A stretch of 64,000 nt of DNA from the NCBI GenBank assembly GCA_905331475.1, contig CAJNYU010000743.1, positions 1-64,000 on the forward strand, written 5' to 3'. Below are positions 49,631 to 61,786 of this stretch, piece by piece. A program made the position numbers and the translations under genes. The first letter of the stretch is position 1. The number at the start of each line of letters is the position of its first letter. This DNA comes from Rotaria socialis. Its lineage: Eukaryota > Rotifera > Eurotatoria > Philodinida > Philodinidae. Below the pieces are notes generated by a model. That model did not search any database. It was given only the letters and a program-made list of their open reading frames with translations, and had not been told where the DNA came from.

Positions 49631-50899
49631 GATATCTTATCCATTCAAGTACATTAGGAAAAATAAATCTATAAAAATGAATTGATTTACATAAAGTAGT
49701 GTGTTTTAATAAATATATTTTGGGGTTTTTAGTATTTAGAAAAAGCCCTTAAGGCGATACTTCAAAAAGAAATGTATTTTCATTGATAGAATTAATCAAA
49801 TACAACGGAAAAAAAAGGTATGCGTGCGACAGTGGTACTATATGCTAAGTAAAGGCGTGTTAAAAAAACACAAGAAATAGACTAAAGATTTGCTTTACAT
49901 CGTCATGCGCACTTTTAACATAAGTAAAAAAAAAGTTGTTGACATCTTGGAATGGGGATAAAAATAATCATTGGCCTATAGAAATAATCCAATTAGATTA
50001 AGTAAAGAAAAAGATGGCGCTAGTGGTATGAATGCAGAGAAACAGCTTTTTTGCATTGAAGTTTTCTCTTTTGTTTTTGGAAGTTACCATTTTCTTATCG
50101 GATTTAGAGAAATGAGTTTCTGGTTTTTTATTATTGAAAATTCTTGAAATGCTACTTTTTTTTAATGTTTCTATCCGCACATTTAAAAAAAATGAGTAAA
50201 TGAATAATTGCTTAATAGCAGATTGATTTTGCTTTTCACGTCGATAAAATATTTTATCTCAATCAATTACCAATCATCTATCTTTTTCCGACAGTAAATA
50301 TATGTAGACAAACTATTCACGGTGTCATTAAAATCAAGATAAAGATTTAAACTAGAAGAACTACTCGTTTTCTTCTTGTACAAGTATTACATTAGCAATT
50401 GAAAATATATTAGTTTGACAGAAAGATTATATCGAATTGAACAATATTAGTGATATTCAGAGTAAATGTTGTTTTTGAAATATTGATACGGTAATAGAGA
50501 AAGGCCGATTGCGATGATATTTTACCTGCAAATATGGCTAATTTATGATGATGATGATGATGATGATGACAATTCATATTGAACCAAAATTCATTTTCTT
50601 TGCAACATGATTGAGTCAAATACATTTTATGTGGTTCATTCCATATCATGAAAGAACAATTCCAATATTTCAGCCTCTTACTACTTATTTCTATGGAAGT
50701 TAGTTTCTAATTATTATACTTCCCGCAAAAGTTTTGAATCTTCAGCATTTGTATCTTGTTGGATTGCAACAAATATCATAGTACACTGAAATGAAGTTCA
50801 ATTTTACTATTTAATTTTGCACAGGACTGCCCAAAAACTGATAACGCAGTATTTATTCGAGCGGCTTAAATAGTATTGTTATAATCATTCAATAAAATT
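49631..50899. other. Upstream region of p190RhoGAP, no gene seen
   Basis: About 1.27 kb. Includes (ATG)n at about 50546-50569, whose reverse frame would read as a poly-His tract; I do not call it a gene. The proximal part should hold the p190RhoGAP promoter. Confidence 0.5.
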
Positions 50900-50903
50900 T
50901 TAG

Positions 50904-51090
50904 AAACAATCGATCGCCTGAATTTCATCTGAAAAAATATTGTAATACACATGTTTTGTATTGTTTGATTGGCATGAATCAATTCTAAGTTGATATAAAC
51001 CATGATTTTCTTTCCAACCAATTACTTTGAAATAAGGTGTTATGTTAATTATTGCTTTTAAATTTATTTTCATCTCTGAAAATCTCTGTA
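50904..51090 (-). CDS. Possible orphan terminal exon
   Basis: On the minus strand an acceptor TTGTTTACAG at about 51090 is followed by an open stretch reading RFSEMKINLKAIINITPYFK, then VIGWKENHGLYQLRID and IFSDEIQAIDCF with a TAA stop. The codon use is protein-like and the Gly-Trp-Lys segment looks structured. I cannot find the upstream exon or name a family, so this may be a fragment of a dead gene. Confidence 0.3.
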
Positions 51091-51199
51091 AACAAGACAT
51101 TAAAACCAATATTAATAAATCACGTTTCAATACAATGCAAGTAGTTAAATATTTATGAAAACTTATAAAGTACATTTTTTTTCGGTTTTTTTTAAAATT

Positions 51200-52751
51200 A
51201 AGTTGTAGTCATGACATTCGAAATTTTACAGCCGTCGAGTACTGTGTTGATTGAATTATTTGTTCAAATTTTTGAAAGATTTACTGTTATTATTGATAAT
51301 AATAATAATAATAATAACCTGTTGAGATCACTTTGTTGTTAATGTGATGAATTTGCAAATATTTTTATGTGTATCACAGATTTTTATTAAAAAACTAATA
51401 TCAACAATTGTCAAATAACTGCAATCCGTCGACAATAGTCAATCTATTATATGTTAGACTAACAAATAAAATTGTCGAACTCAAACTTAATCGCAATGGT
51501 TTCTATCAGGCTCAGGTTAAAAGAATGTTGAATCTGAGAATGGCTTGAGTATACAATTTATTCGAAATAATTTTTTGAAAGAAAAATAATCCAAAAACAG
51601 TCGCATTTGATGAAATGTTGAATTGTTACTCGAAAATATTCAAGCCTATAAAATCAATATTGATTAAAGACAATCTTACATCAACGCATTCATCTATATT
51701 TGTCTATCCTCTGTTGATGATAGAAATAGCATTGATTATGTAGTGATGCCAAATTTAAGATTCGATAATAAATTATAGGCATCATTAGTTCTACACAATA
51801 TACAGCGTTGTGAATTTAAATATATAGTATTTTTTCATTTGATTAATTTTTATGCATTATTAATCAAACATTGATGAACAGAATTTCGTTCACCCCGTCT
51901 GAAAGATTATTCAAATATTTTAATTTGCTCGATATGTGTGAGACTACAAATGTGTACTTGTCGCATTCTCGTCTCATTTTTGTTCTTTATTGCTTTTCAA
52001 TAGTTTGCACGTTCGAACAACACATGAACGTAATCCGTATGCTCTTTTCTTTTTGTTGTATTGATCTATAATTGAGAGACTATATCTCAATTGATTAGTT
52101 TTGACATAATACCTATGACATGCATTGTTTATAACAATTGAAAAGGATTTTAATGATATATATATATTCATAGTATTTTTCGATTTATTTGTGTCTTACT
52201 GTGTTGTGTAAGTGTGATGAATCTCGAGTCTAATTTTTCACCTGAATACTTTTCTTTGGTATAATTTAAAAATTTGCATTCACCTATTTCGTCACCATTC
52301 TTTATTATGTAAATTAACAGCTGAGTCATCAGTATAGGTTTTTTTTCTTATCATGACATCGAAGAGAAACTTTTCGGTCGAGCTAATTTTCTAGACGATA
52401 TCGAAATGCAAAAAAAAAATAAATAAATGCATATTTGCATCGGTTGATCAGTTTTTTCTCTCGCGTATTAGCTGTGTTGCTCTTTCGATCATCCGTTGTT
52501 TGTCAGTTAAATATTAGTTTTATGCCTGCACTTTATGAAAACGAACAAAGGTGAGGTGAGTAATAGGTATATATCACAGAGAGGGAGAGAGAGAGAGAGA
52601 AAGATTCTTTCTGTTCTTCCGTTTTTTTTCATAATGTTTTGTTGTTAGTGATGCGTCATCCACAGATGCATAAATACTGAATAACTGAAACTGAATCAAG
52701 TCAAATATTACTTTTCAGATTTCAGATTGTTTATTGTTTTAAAGGACGAAC
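51200..52751. other. Non-coding region upstream of Rab11-FIP
   Basis: No gene seen. It contains (AAT)n at about 51297-51316, a (TA)n patch near 52157-52169 and a (GA)n run at about 52579-52602 that may lie in the Rab11-FIP promoter or 5' UTR. Confidence 0.5.
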
Positions 52752-54705
52752 ATGTCGAAAATAAATTTGAGCCCAAACTATTGTAGTTGTACTGGTAAGA
52801 TTTTTTTCTTAATCTAACTTTGATGAATAATTTATCTTTACAATTTTTGATAGTGAATCAAGCTCGAAATCTATTAGATAAAACAAAAAATGGTAGTGTA
52901 CAATAAAAAAAACTTGACATTCATAAAAGAACCATTACAATTTTGTTTACTAATTAAATAGGAATCGATCCTTTTTGTGTTATTTCTAATGGAAAAGAAA
53001 AATTTGTTACTGCTGTATGTGAAAAAACTTCTTCACCCGATTGGCATGAACAATGTGATATGTAACGGAATAAAAGATGCTTAAAATAAAAAATCTTACA
53101 TCTTTGTTTAATGAATTTTATAGGCCCATAGCTGATGATGCAAGAATAAAATTAACTATATATCATAAAAATAAAAGCTCGTTATCTAAAGGAGATTTTA
53201 TTGGTCGTGCTTATGTTTCTTTACGTGATTTAAATGATTATGATCGTGTGCATACAAAGTAAAGAAAAGAATTAATAAGCTTGATTTTAATTAGATATTC
53301 GATTTGTTAAGATGGTGTAAATTAACTGATAAAGATGGGAAATCTGATAAAGATCGTGGAGAAATTGAAGTTTCGTTGCAATTTTATTCAAAAAATAATA
53401 CAACTGGAAGTGTATTGGATTTAGCAACGAAAAAAAAACATTTGTCACTTAAAGACATTAAACATTCCTTAAGTAAGCAAGACATAGGTTTTGTTTGAAC
53501 AAAAAAAACCTTTCAATTTATTGTAGGCGACAAATTTAAAGTAGCATCAAAACATCGAAAACATGATCAACAAAACAGTGGAAATCAAGTATTAATCTAG
53601 AATTAGCGTGCTTATTTTTTCACAAATTCATTATTGTTTCAGTTAGCTGATCAACATCAACGTTTGGGTGGTGACGATGGCAGTATATATAGTGCACGTC
53701 GTTTTCCCGATGATTCTACATCTGAAGTGAGTATAAGTAATCGATATAGAATATCTATCCCTTAATTAATCAGTGCATCTATTGCTTTGTTAAATCAAAA
53801 TAGTTGCTGTGAACATTTATTTTTTCGTATTATTGATACTGTATGAGACATAAAAATAATAGGATTGCCATATTCGATGAGTACTTATTGTCGTGACATG
53901 TTTATAAGAGAAATCATTCGAATAATTAACTTTTTTGCTTTTCAAAAGCAGAAGCCTTTAAAAATCTTAATAATTTTTTATAATATATATTTAATTATAA
54001 ATTTTTATAGTCAGCATCATTCATGGGTTCACATTCATCCTTGAGCAGCCTACCATTCAATGATACCAAACAACAAAAAAAAGTATGTAAATGGAATTAT
54101 TTTTATTAAAGTGTTCGCTTTTAAGACGATGCCCTTGAAATACGTTAGAATATAGTTTTTGGAAGCTTCCTATATCATATTAAAAAAAATTTGTAAGAAA
54201 TGTATGTATGTGTGAGTGGATTTTCTTGAGCAAGAATTATTCCCTCTGCTCTTGTTCAAATCCAAAATGAATTGAAGGAGAAAAAAAGAACTTAAAACCG
54301 TATTTTTACAACAGAAATCACTCGCTCCAAGTAGTGGTTTTGGCTCAACAGTGGGTAGTGAAACACCACATTCATCACATCGTTCAATAACATCTGATTA
54401 TGAAACATCATCAATACTTGATTCAGCATCAATGTATGGTGGTGAGGAAACGTCAATGACATCACCGTCTATTCGTTCTCAAATTCAAGAACAACAACAA
54501 CAACATCAAATTTTCATTGGTGATCATGTTTCATCATTCAATTCTTCAGATAAAAAGACAAAACAGGAACCAGTACCATCACCTATTTTATCAAAAAAGA
54601 TACCAACAAATGCTTCGAATTCAATATTGTCACCACTATCAAGAGAATCTAAACGAAATACTACAATCACAAGTGATGACATTGAAGCAGCATTTGATAC
54701 TATTC

Positions 54706-54741
<36 letters not shown>

Positions 54742-56022
54742 CATCGATAAATAAGTTGAAAGATTATGACATGACGTCAACATCGAATGCTTTTTTTGGT
54801 TTATCAACAATAAAGGAAAATCTTGACAAAGATGACAATATTTTCAGTACAAATTCATCAAAACAGTCAAATGACGAAGAAATCGATTTCAATAATATTA
54901 TAACTAAAATAAATCAAACAAATGACAATCAAACATCAAAAACGCTTACCTCAGATACTTATCAATCGAAATCAAATCATCATCCTAAAGAACAACAAAA
55001 CTCGTTACATTATCGATCTGATGATATTCAAACACCATCTGCATCTATTTCTATAAAACCTAGTACTAATTCAAGTTCTTCTATTACTGTTTCCAAAAAA
55101 AAACAATTTGATGATACGCATGATTCAACCGATGAAGATGTCGATGAATTATTAGGAAAATTTGAGGTAAATATTCTCGGGAAATACACGTACACATACA
55201 TACATGCATACACACACACACACACACATATATATTCATTTCTTATGTGTAATTGTTTTTAAAGCGAGAAAAGAAAAACGTTTCATATTAATCATATTGT
55301 TATTATTCGATATGTATGTGTGCGGTGTATTTTCCGATTAGAAATTTTCCATGCGTTAAAGAGACAGCTAATGTAATTTAGCGTATATCAAGCATGCGTT
55401 CTTCTGTTAGACGTAGAATTCAACCTCGCGATGATATTATGCAACAATCATTTTTTGAGGTAACAATCGAGTTAAACTTCTTATGAGAAGATTTTGTCAG
55501 TATTCTAGTATATAAAAATGTTAATCATTTATTTAGAATGAAAATAAAGGACCTTTTGGATCCGACCAAACATCACGAAGTACAACTTTACCAGATATTA
55601 TTGGGGAACCATCAGCAAAAGGTAGACATTGAATATAAATTTTAGTACATCAAATCGACAGTATATTTAGATTCATCACCACATAAAATTCCAGGACCAA
55701 GAAAACTTGTACATAACGGTCTTTGTGTGCTCGGCTATGACAATGTAAAAAGTATTCCAATTAATCCAAAAATGCGTCAAGAACTTGATTATTTGGATCG
55801 CGAAGTATTCAATCAATCAATCATTTTTTCTTTTATTTTATTTTCAAAACAATTTTTGATATTTTTCAGGAACTTCTTCATGTAATTGCTTATCAGACGG
55901 AATTATTAAGAAAACGTGATACTCGTGTAAAAGATCTTGAACACTATGCTGATGGTTTACTCGTTAAAATTGTCGAACAGTGTCCAAATATACTTCAAGT
56001 AGGAGGCTCCGCAAAGCGATAA
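52752..56022 (+). CDS. Class I Rab11 family-interacting protein (C2 + Rab11-binding domain)
   Basis: Thirteen exons: 52752-52794, 52854-52892, 52962-53061, 53124-53258, 53312-53472, 53527-53588, 53643-53726, 54011-54082, 54315-55166, 55382-55459, 55537-55621, 55671-55804, 55870-56022; 665 aa. It should bind Rab11-GTP and lipids on recycling endosomes. Residues about 10-135 form a C2 domain (VNQARNLLDKTKNGIDPFCV, SSPDWHEQCDM, SKGDFIGRAYVSLRDL, KWCKLTDKDGKS). A long Ser/Gln/Asn-rich middle is mostly exon 9 and includes an Asn run encoded by (AAT)n. The C-terminal helix is the Rab11-binding domain: REELLHVIAYQTELLRKRDT then VKDLEHYADGLLVKIVEQCP and NILQV. C2 plus the C-terminal domain, without EF hands, fits class I (FIP1/2/5). 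Most introns are 54-69 nt; those around exons 8 and 9 exceed 200 nt. Confidence 0.92.
54708..54738 (+). repeat. (AAT)n microsatellite encoding poly-Asn
   Basis: About ten AAT codons in exon 9 of the Rab11-FIP gene give a run of Asn in the disordered linker. Confidence 0.85.
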
Positions 56023-57149
56023 TCACATTGTCATATATTCGATTCACATGATGATTAAGCACGGCTGCTATTGTATAATACGTTGACTACACGCTCTATT
56101 TATGCTTTTTTTTTCATTCATTTTAAAATTTTTGCTAATTGTCAAACTTGTATTTTGCTTTAGAACGGAACTATCAAACTCAATAGAAAATAATAATAGA
56201 CAAATATTTCTAAGAGTTTCATCAGAAAACGATCAGACATTTTCACTTTTGATTTCGTTTTTTATTTGAACAACTTGTGAAAAAAAATCAAACGCTTCTT
56301 ACATTTGAATATGCCGGTGTCGTCTTATCTTTTTATGTAGTTATTCCCACATTAAAATTAAAATTTTTGTTTTTGTAAACTATTTGTAATTCAAATCCAA
56401 GTTTATTGAATTCTACTTATATTTGTTAATTCACCTTAGTTTTCTATTAGTACTCTTTGATCAATCGGTTCTTCTTGGGAGGTTTTTCTTTCGTTGGGTT
56501 GTTTTACTTACCAATTCATACGAGAAGAAATAAAATTCTATAAATGTACAAGTAAACATGCTCGGTTTTCTATGTAACTTCAGTTTCAAAGTACATTTAC
56601 GTGTAATGTACTATGAGTAATGTTACATGTAATTGCTTTCTTTTTATGCTTTCAACGCCATATTCATTAATAAGTATTGAATAAACGATAAAATGGCAAA
56701 TGTCAAGCTCTCACAAATGGTGCACTGTACTTTCTTTTACAGTACCTATTTATCTTCGACAATAATCAAAATGTTGATATATCGACTTGTCAGAGAGTAA
56801 CGCCATGACGTTTTGTCCACAGTTTTCTTAGGTTTACTCAGCAATTAGATTACTGAGAAGGTGCATTATTTCGTTGGAAGATGTGCCTCTGTCTTGTTCA
56901 ATATATCTGAAAATATGAACTCTATTGAATGAGTCCTTCGAAAACTATAGCAGTAATAGTTGACGAAACGCGATGACGAGAAAAGGACAAAAAGTTCTGG
57001 ATAATGTGGTTGTTCTTAACTTTTCTGCGAATCTTCTGTATTATCGAAAGGAACTTTCTATAGGTATTTTGTAGCCGACAGTTTGAGGTTTGTGATAAAC
57101 AAAAACGTTTTTCGAACAGTCTTCTTATTTGCACAGGAAACTGACTTCC
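56023..57149. other. 3' flank of Rab11-FIP, no gene seen
   Basis: Probably UTR and spacer. Parts of 56920-57149 could be further decayed remains of the relic that follows, but no frame stays open. Confidence 0.45.
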
Positions 57150-57520
57150 CTAACGTAACGCGATAACGATTTCGTTCCACGATGACAATGACTTTTGTAA
57201 TGTCATTTTTTTACAATCATCCTCTACTGTAATACAATCCCGTTTACCGGTTATTAGGTGACTAACATCATCACGATTATAAAGTTTAATGACTAATTTG
57301 TCACGATATTTTTTCGATGCCAGTTTTTATCGAAGACGCAATTTTTCTAATGAATCACCTATTAAATTTCTACGCCTTTGCCTATCACGGATACGAGTTT
57401 TTTTTGCTTCATTTGTTCAAATTTCAACTTATTATTTGATAAGTTAATACTATAGAATTTTTGTCGTTCAGCATTAGATTTAACCATTTCACTCCATTGC
57501 TTCAGCTTCAATCGCAAATC
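57150..57520 (-). pseudogene. Broken transposon-like coding relic
   Basis: Minus-strand translation gives KLKQWSEMVKSNAERQKFYS and a Lys-rich helix, then needs a frame change in the A-run at about 57397-57405 to continue as TRIRDRQRRRNLIGDSLEKL. A stop (TAA at 57328-57330) interrupts it before KKYRDKLVIKLYNRDDVSHL and ITGKRD. A final TAG lies at 57150-57152. The basic helix followed by an ITGKRD block reminds me of uncharacterised transposon-derived proteins of invertebrates and fish; this is memory-based and tentative. It has at least one frameshift and two stops. Confidence 0.45.
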
Positions 57521-59978
57521 TAGCTACTGTTGAACTTAGATCAATTTAAAAATGAATATGTTGTTTTGAAGAGAAATGATTCAATATTAATTATTCAAAT
57601 AATATAGAGATTGAAATTGTCGCTGTAACCGAACGAGAATAAACATTACAGAAACGTTGAACGATTTTGATTGATAATTTTATTTGAATTGAACAATGTT
57701 CACTTAGATCATTGGGCAATATTTTGTGCATAACTTAATATGCTTTCATTAGAAATTGATTGCTTACAACTTGTACTGGTTTTCGAATAAAAATTCTTTC
57801 GCTCAAGGTGTTCTTTTGCGAACATGAAAAAATCAGAGAAAAGTAAAATTCGTCATCGTGTTACATAAAATTCTTAAAATACACCATCTTTTCGAACAAA
57901 ACTCGGTATCTTAGATAGCTGCCAAAATATTAACTGTAAGTATTTGGTTTTAGTACAAAATCAACTGCGGTTCAGTAGTGAAAAACAAAACAATAGGCGC
58001 TTCTTGTTACGCGACGACGTTATAAATAAAGTATAAACTTGTATAGGCTCTCTAGAAAAATGTATAATACATATGACCCTACCTGTTGTGCCAAACGATG
58101 CATATTTCGATATATTTTCTACTCGTATTAATCAATGATTTATCTATTTGTTTCTGTCAAGATAAACGTTTGATGAATTAGTAGCATAGATTCGTTAATT
58201 TTTCTGCGCCCATAGTAGCTTCTCTTTCACCAACTGTCAAATGCTTTTTAAATGCATAAGAGAGAAACAAAATATGTTTCTATATACTTTCGACTATGCT
58301 CTACAAGATGTTAGTATTCGATTTTTCAAATAGAGAGCTCGAAACACCCGTCCCTAAAGCTACACGTTACGCAGACAAGCCGATATATATATTCCACATG
58401 ACATTCGGGGTTCGACATCAATTCTGATATTCAACGCATATAGTACAATCGTCCTAGTTCTTCAAAATGAAGAATTTAATCTTCTAGCAGGAGTCTGAGT
58501 ATGTGATGGAAGCTAAGGACGTGGATAACTCATTTAATAGTATTAACATCACTGATAATCATATGATAGGTCGAAAATATAAATTGTTATTCTTATCTGA
58601 TGTTTTTTTTTTACCAAATAATATGATGAGATTATTATAATCTGTAGATTTTCAAACCTAAAAGCCTCGAGCATACTTCAGAATTACTGAATAAGAGAAG
58701 TAAAATTCAACTATTGATTATACTACTGTTATGTTCACAAATGATATAGTCTTTTTTCATTCTTGCTAATAACGGTAGTTAAATAATTGTAGCTTGCAAT
58801 ATAAAATATTGATTTTTATAAAGTCCGTATTCCTATTCGCAAAAACCAATTAGATCTTCCAAGAATCAACTAGAGTGTGAGTATAGAGATAACCAAAAGG
58901 CTACTCTTCTTTTTCTGACCATGTAGCTGACACACACACTGATAATTGAAGAGAAACAATGTATCTCGAGACTTTCAGTTTTCTTGGAAATTCATCAGAA
59001 GTCTTAAGACTTCATACAGTTTACTTTTTGAAGTCTTCATTCATTGTGCAATCCTACTCGTCTCATCCCATTCGCATTGTTTATCAAATAGCCGAACTCG
59101 TTGTTTTGAAATTTGATACTAAACTGTTTTTTCAATAAAAGCACTAAGAAAAACATATTCAAGTCAATAGTAACTAGTTGTGGATCTTGGTTGAGTTTCT
59201 GTTCTGAGAAAACGTTCTCTTCAAAGAATTCGTAGGTTAAAAGATATTTAATGCAAATATTAAATTATAGTAAGATAAATAATCTTTTATAGCAACAAAA
59301 CTCTGCTAGAATTGAAAAACCATGTGCAGCCCTTCAATGATGTGCCGTTTTATGTCTTTGTTGGTGTCATTGGATATGATAAGAAACAACATTATCTTTT
59401 CGTTTTCAACCGAGCGAAAATATGCCTATTATAGTGGTTATACGAAGAATAGTAAAATTCATATGAAAAAAAGACTCTTTCTCTGTTGGGTTATAGCATT
59501 GATGGTTTGTCAGTAAATTTAAAATTCAACCAAAAATGTCCATTATAAGTATACACTTTGAATAATTATCTTTTATCGATCACTTATATTTTATTTTCTC
59601 CAGAGAGTTATTGTTATTGTTTTTGGATTGTGACTCTTTGCACACCCTCAAACAAACAATAAGAGATTAGTGATTGAAAAGAATTAATTAACAGTTCCTG
59701 TTTGGGATGCTAAACACGATAGAATTATTTCAACCACAATCAAGACGCCTCAAGATTGTAGGAAGTATATGAGTTCTTCAATTCGCTTAAGTAATCAGTT
59801 ACTTTTTTCAAACAAATATTTACAAAGAGTAAGTTTTGTTGAAGATAGATTTCAGTCTTTTTCATAAAAAATATAAGCGAAGAAAAATTCACTAAATTAT
59901 AATCGTATAAACGATTTAGGACTTTCTATAACTAGACGCATGCAAATGTTAATTCTTCTTTAGATATATTCTAATATC
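57521..59978. other. 2.4-kb non-coding region
   Basis: AT-rich, no supportable gene or repeat with clear ends. A 64-codon frame at 59322-59516 has no motif. The last part should contain the promoter of the dehydrogenase gene. Confidence 0.5.
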
Positions 59979-61786
59979 ATGCAAGCTGTTATATTTAAAG
60001 GTGTAGGAAAAATTGCCGTCGAAAATCGCCCCATACCAATATGTAAGAACTCTACTGATGTCATCATCAAAGTACACGTAACTGCTTTATGTGGCTCGGA
60101 TTTACACATCTATAGAGGACATGAATTTAGTGAGACAGACGTCATAATGGTCAGTAGAATTTTTCCATGTTTAATTTAGTTCAATGAATTTTCCACATCA
60201 ATAGGGTCATGAATTTGTTGGAGAAATCATTGATGTTGGATTAGATGTAAAAAATTTCAAAAAAGGCGACAAAATCATTGTGCCATTTTCTACATGTTGT
60301 GGCAATTGTTTTTATTGCGCAAAGGGACTTACTTCGAGATGTGAAAAATCTCAAGTATTCGGAACACCGTTGCTCGACGGTGGCCAAGCTGAATATGTAC
60401 GAATTCCTTTTGCTGGTAAGAATATATTTTCAAGGACACAGTGCTCGCTTGTGTAATCATTATCCGGATAATATCTCGAACAACAGGTCTTAGTGTGTAC
60501 TACATCTGGATTTAAAAAAGAAATTGCAAGAAGATAAATCAAAAAATATCTTATTAAAATTATACGATAGATTTTCTATTCATCGTTAGTCATGAACTTA
60601 GGGGAAGATTTTTTATCAGTCATGCATGAAAATTCAGTAGTATGTGAGTACTTTAAATGACAGTGAAAAAATATAAAAAGGAAACATTGACTCATTGGTT
60701 CATTCTAGATGATGTGGAATTAAAAATTTGTAATCATTTACGTGCCACATTATTTGAGTATTGAGAATAATAGTTGATTTTCATTGACACATTTAATCTA
60801 AATAAAATGCAATTTTCAGTGATTTTTCGTGCTGTACAAATAAATGAAAGGTACATATGATTCCTGTCCAAAACAAAATTCTATCAGAAACTGGCAGATC
60901 AAAAGCAGACCGACAATATATAAGCCACTGAGAATTTTCTCTGTCATTATCAAAACCATACAAAATCATGTGTTGAATATAGACTTCTTGATTAGAATGA
61001 ACTTTACTGATAGTCAATACCGTCAATGTTTCTCCAAAGAAAAACCTTTCTGCCCTTAGATTCTACGGCATTTTTGGCTCCAAAGGAAATTCCTGATGAT
61101 CTAGCATTTCTTATGGCTGATATATTTCCGACGGGTTATTTTGCTGCGAAAAATGCGTGGACTATGCTCAGTGATCAGGAACGGCAAGCTTCGAATCTAA
61201 CCGTTTGTATTATTGGATGTGGACCAGTTGGTTTGTGTGCTGTTATTGCAGCTTGCAACCGTTTTCCAATCGTATATGCAATTGATAGTATTGAAGAACG
61301 TCTTGGTAAGTGTTGCCTATTTATCTATATCGAACTTTCGAGCAATTTATTGATTGTTGAACAATAGAGGAAGCCAAAAACCATGGGGCTATTCCAATTA
61401 ATATCAATGATGATCCCATAAGTGTAATCAAGAAGGCAACAGAAGGTCGAGGAGCTGATGCTGCTTTGGAAGTGGTTGGACATGCTGATGCTTTGAAATT
61501 GGCCTACGACCTCATCCGCCCGTATGGAGTTATTGCCTCGGTTGGCGTACAGCAAGATGCTTTTCCATTCACTGGACCTCAAGTCTATGACAAGAATGTA
61601 CGTTTGCAATTTGGGCGATGTCCCGTTCGAGCCCTGTTTCCCGAAGCACTACAACTGTTTTCGGAAAAGCAAGATCAATTCAAAAATTTTATAAGTCATC
61701 GTATGAGTTTGTCGGATGCTGACAAAGCTTATGAATTGTTCGATAAAAGATTAGCTAGAAAAGTTATTTTTGATCTACGCACATAA
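59979..61786 (+). CDS. Zinc-dependent medium-chain alcohol dehydrogenase
   Basis: Four exons: 59979-60149, 60205-60415, 61060-61305, 61368-61786; 348 aa, the normal length of the MDR family. It should oxidise an alcohol or polyol with NAD in the cytosol; the substrate cannot be told. Catalytic zinc ligands are C38 (ALCGSDLH) and H59-E60 (GHEFVGE). The structural zinc site is complete, C89, C92, C95 and C103. The nucleotide-binding glycines are GCGPVG (180-185), with an acidic residue after the second strand (AIDSIEERL) that favours NAD over NADP. The C-terminal half has GRGADAALEVVGHADALKLA. Intron 2 is long (644 nt, 60416-61059), the other two about 55-62 nt. The protein looks closer to bacterial/fungal MDR enzymes than to animal ADH, so horizontal origin is conceivable but unproven. 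Confidence 0.93.

Noticed and set aside
50410-50649. Frame with eight consecutive His
   Set aside because: The His run is only the reverse reading of an (ATG)n microsatellite; no other motif supports a gene.
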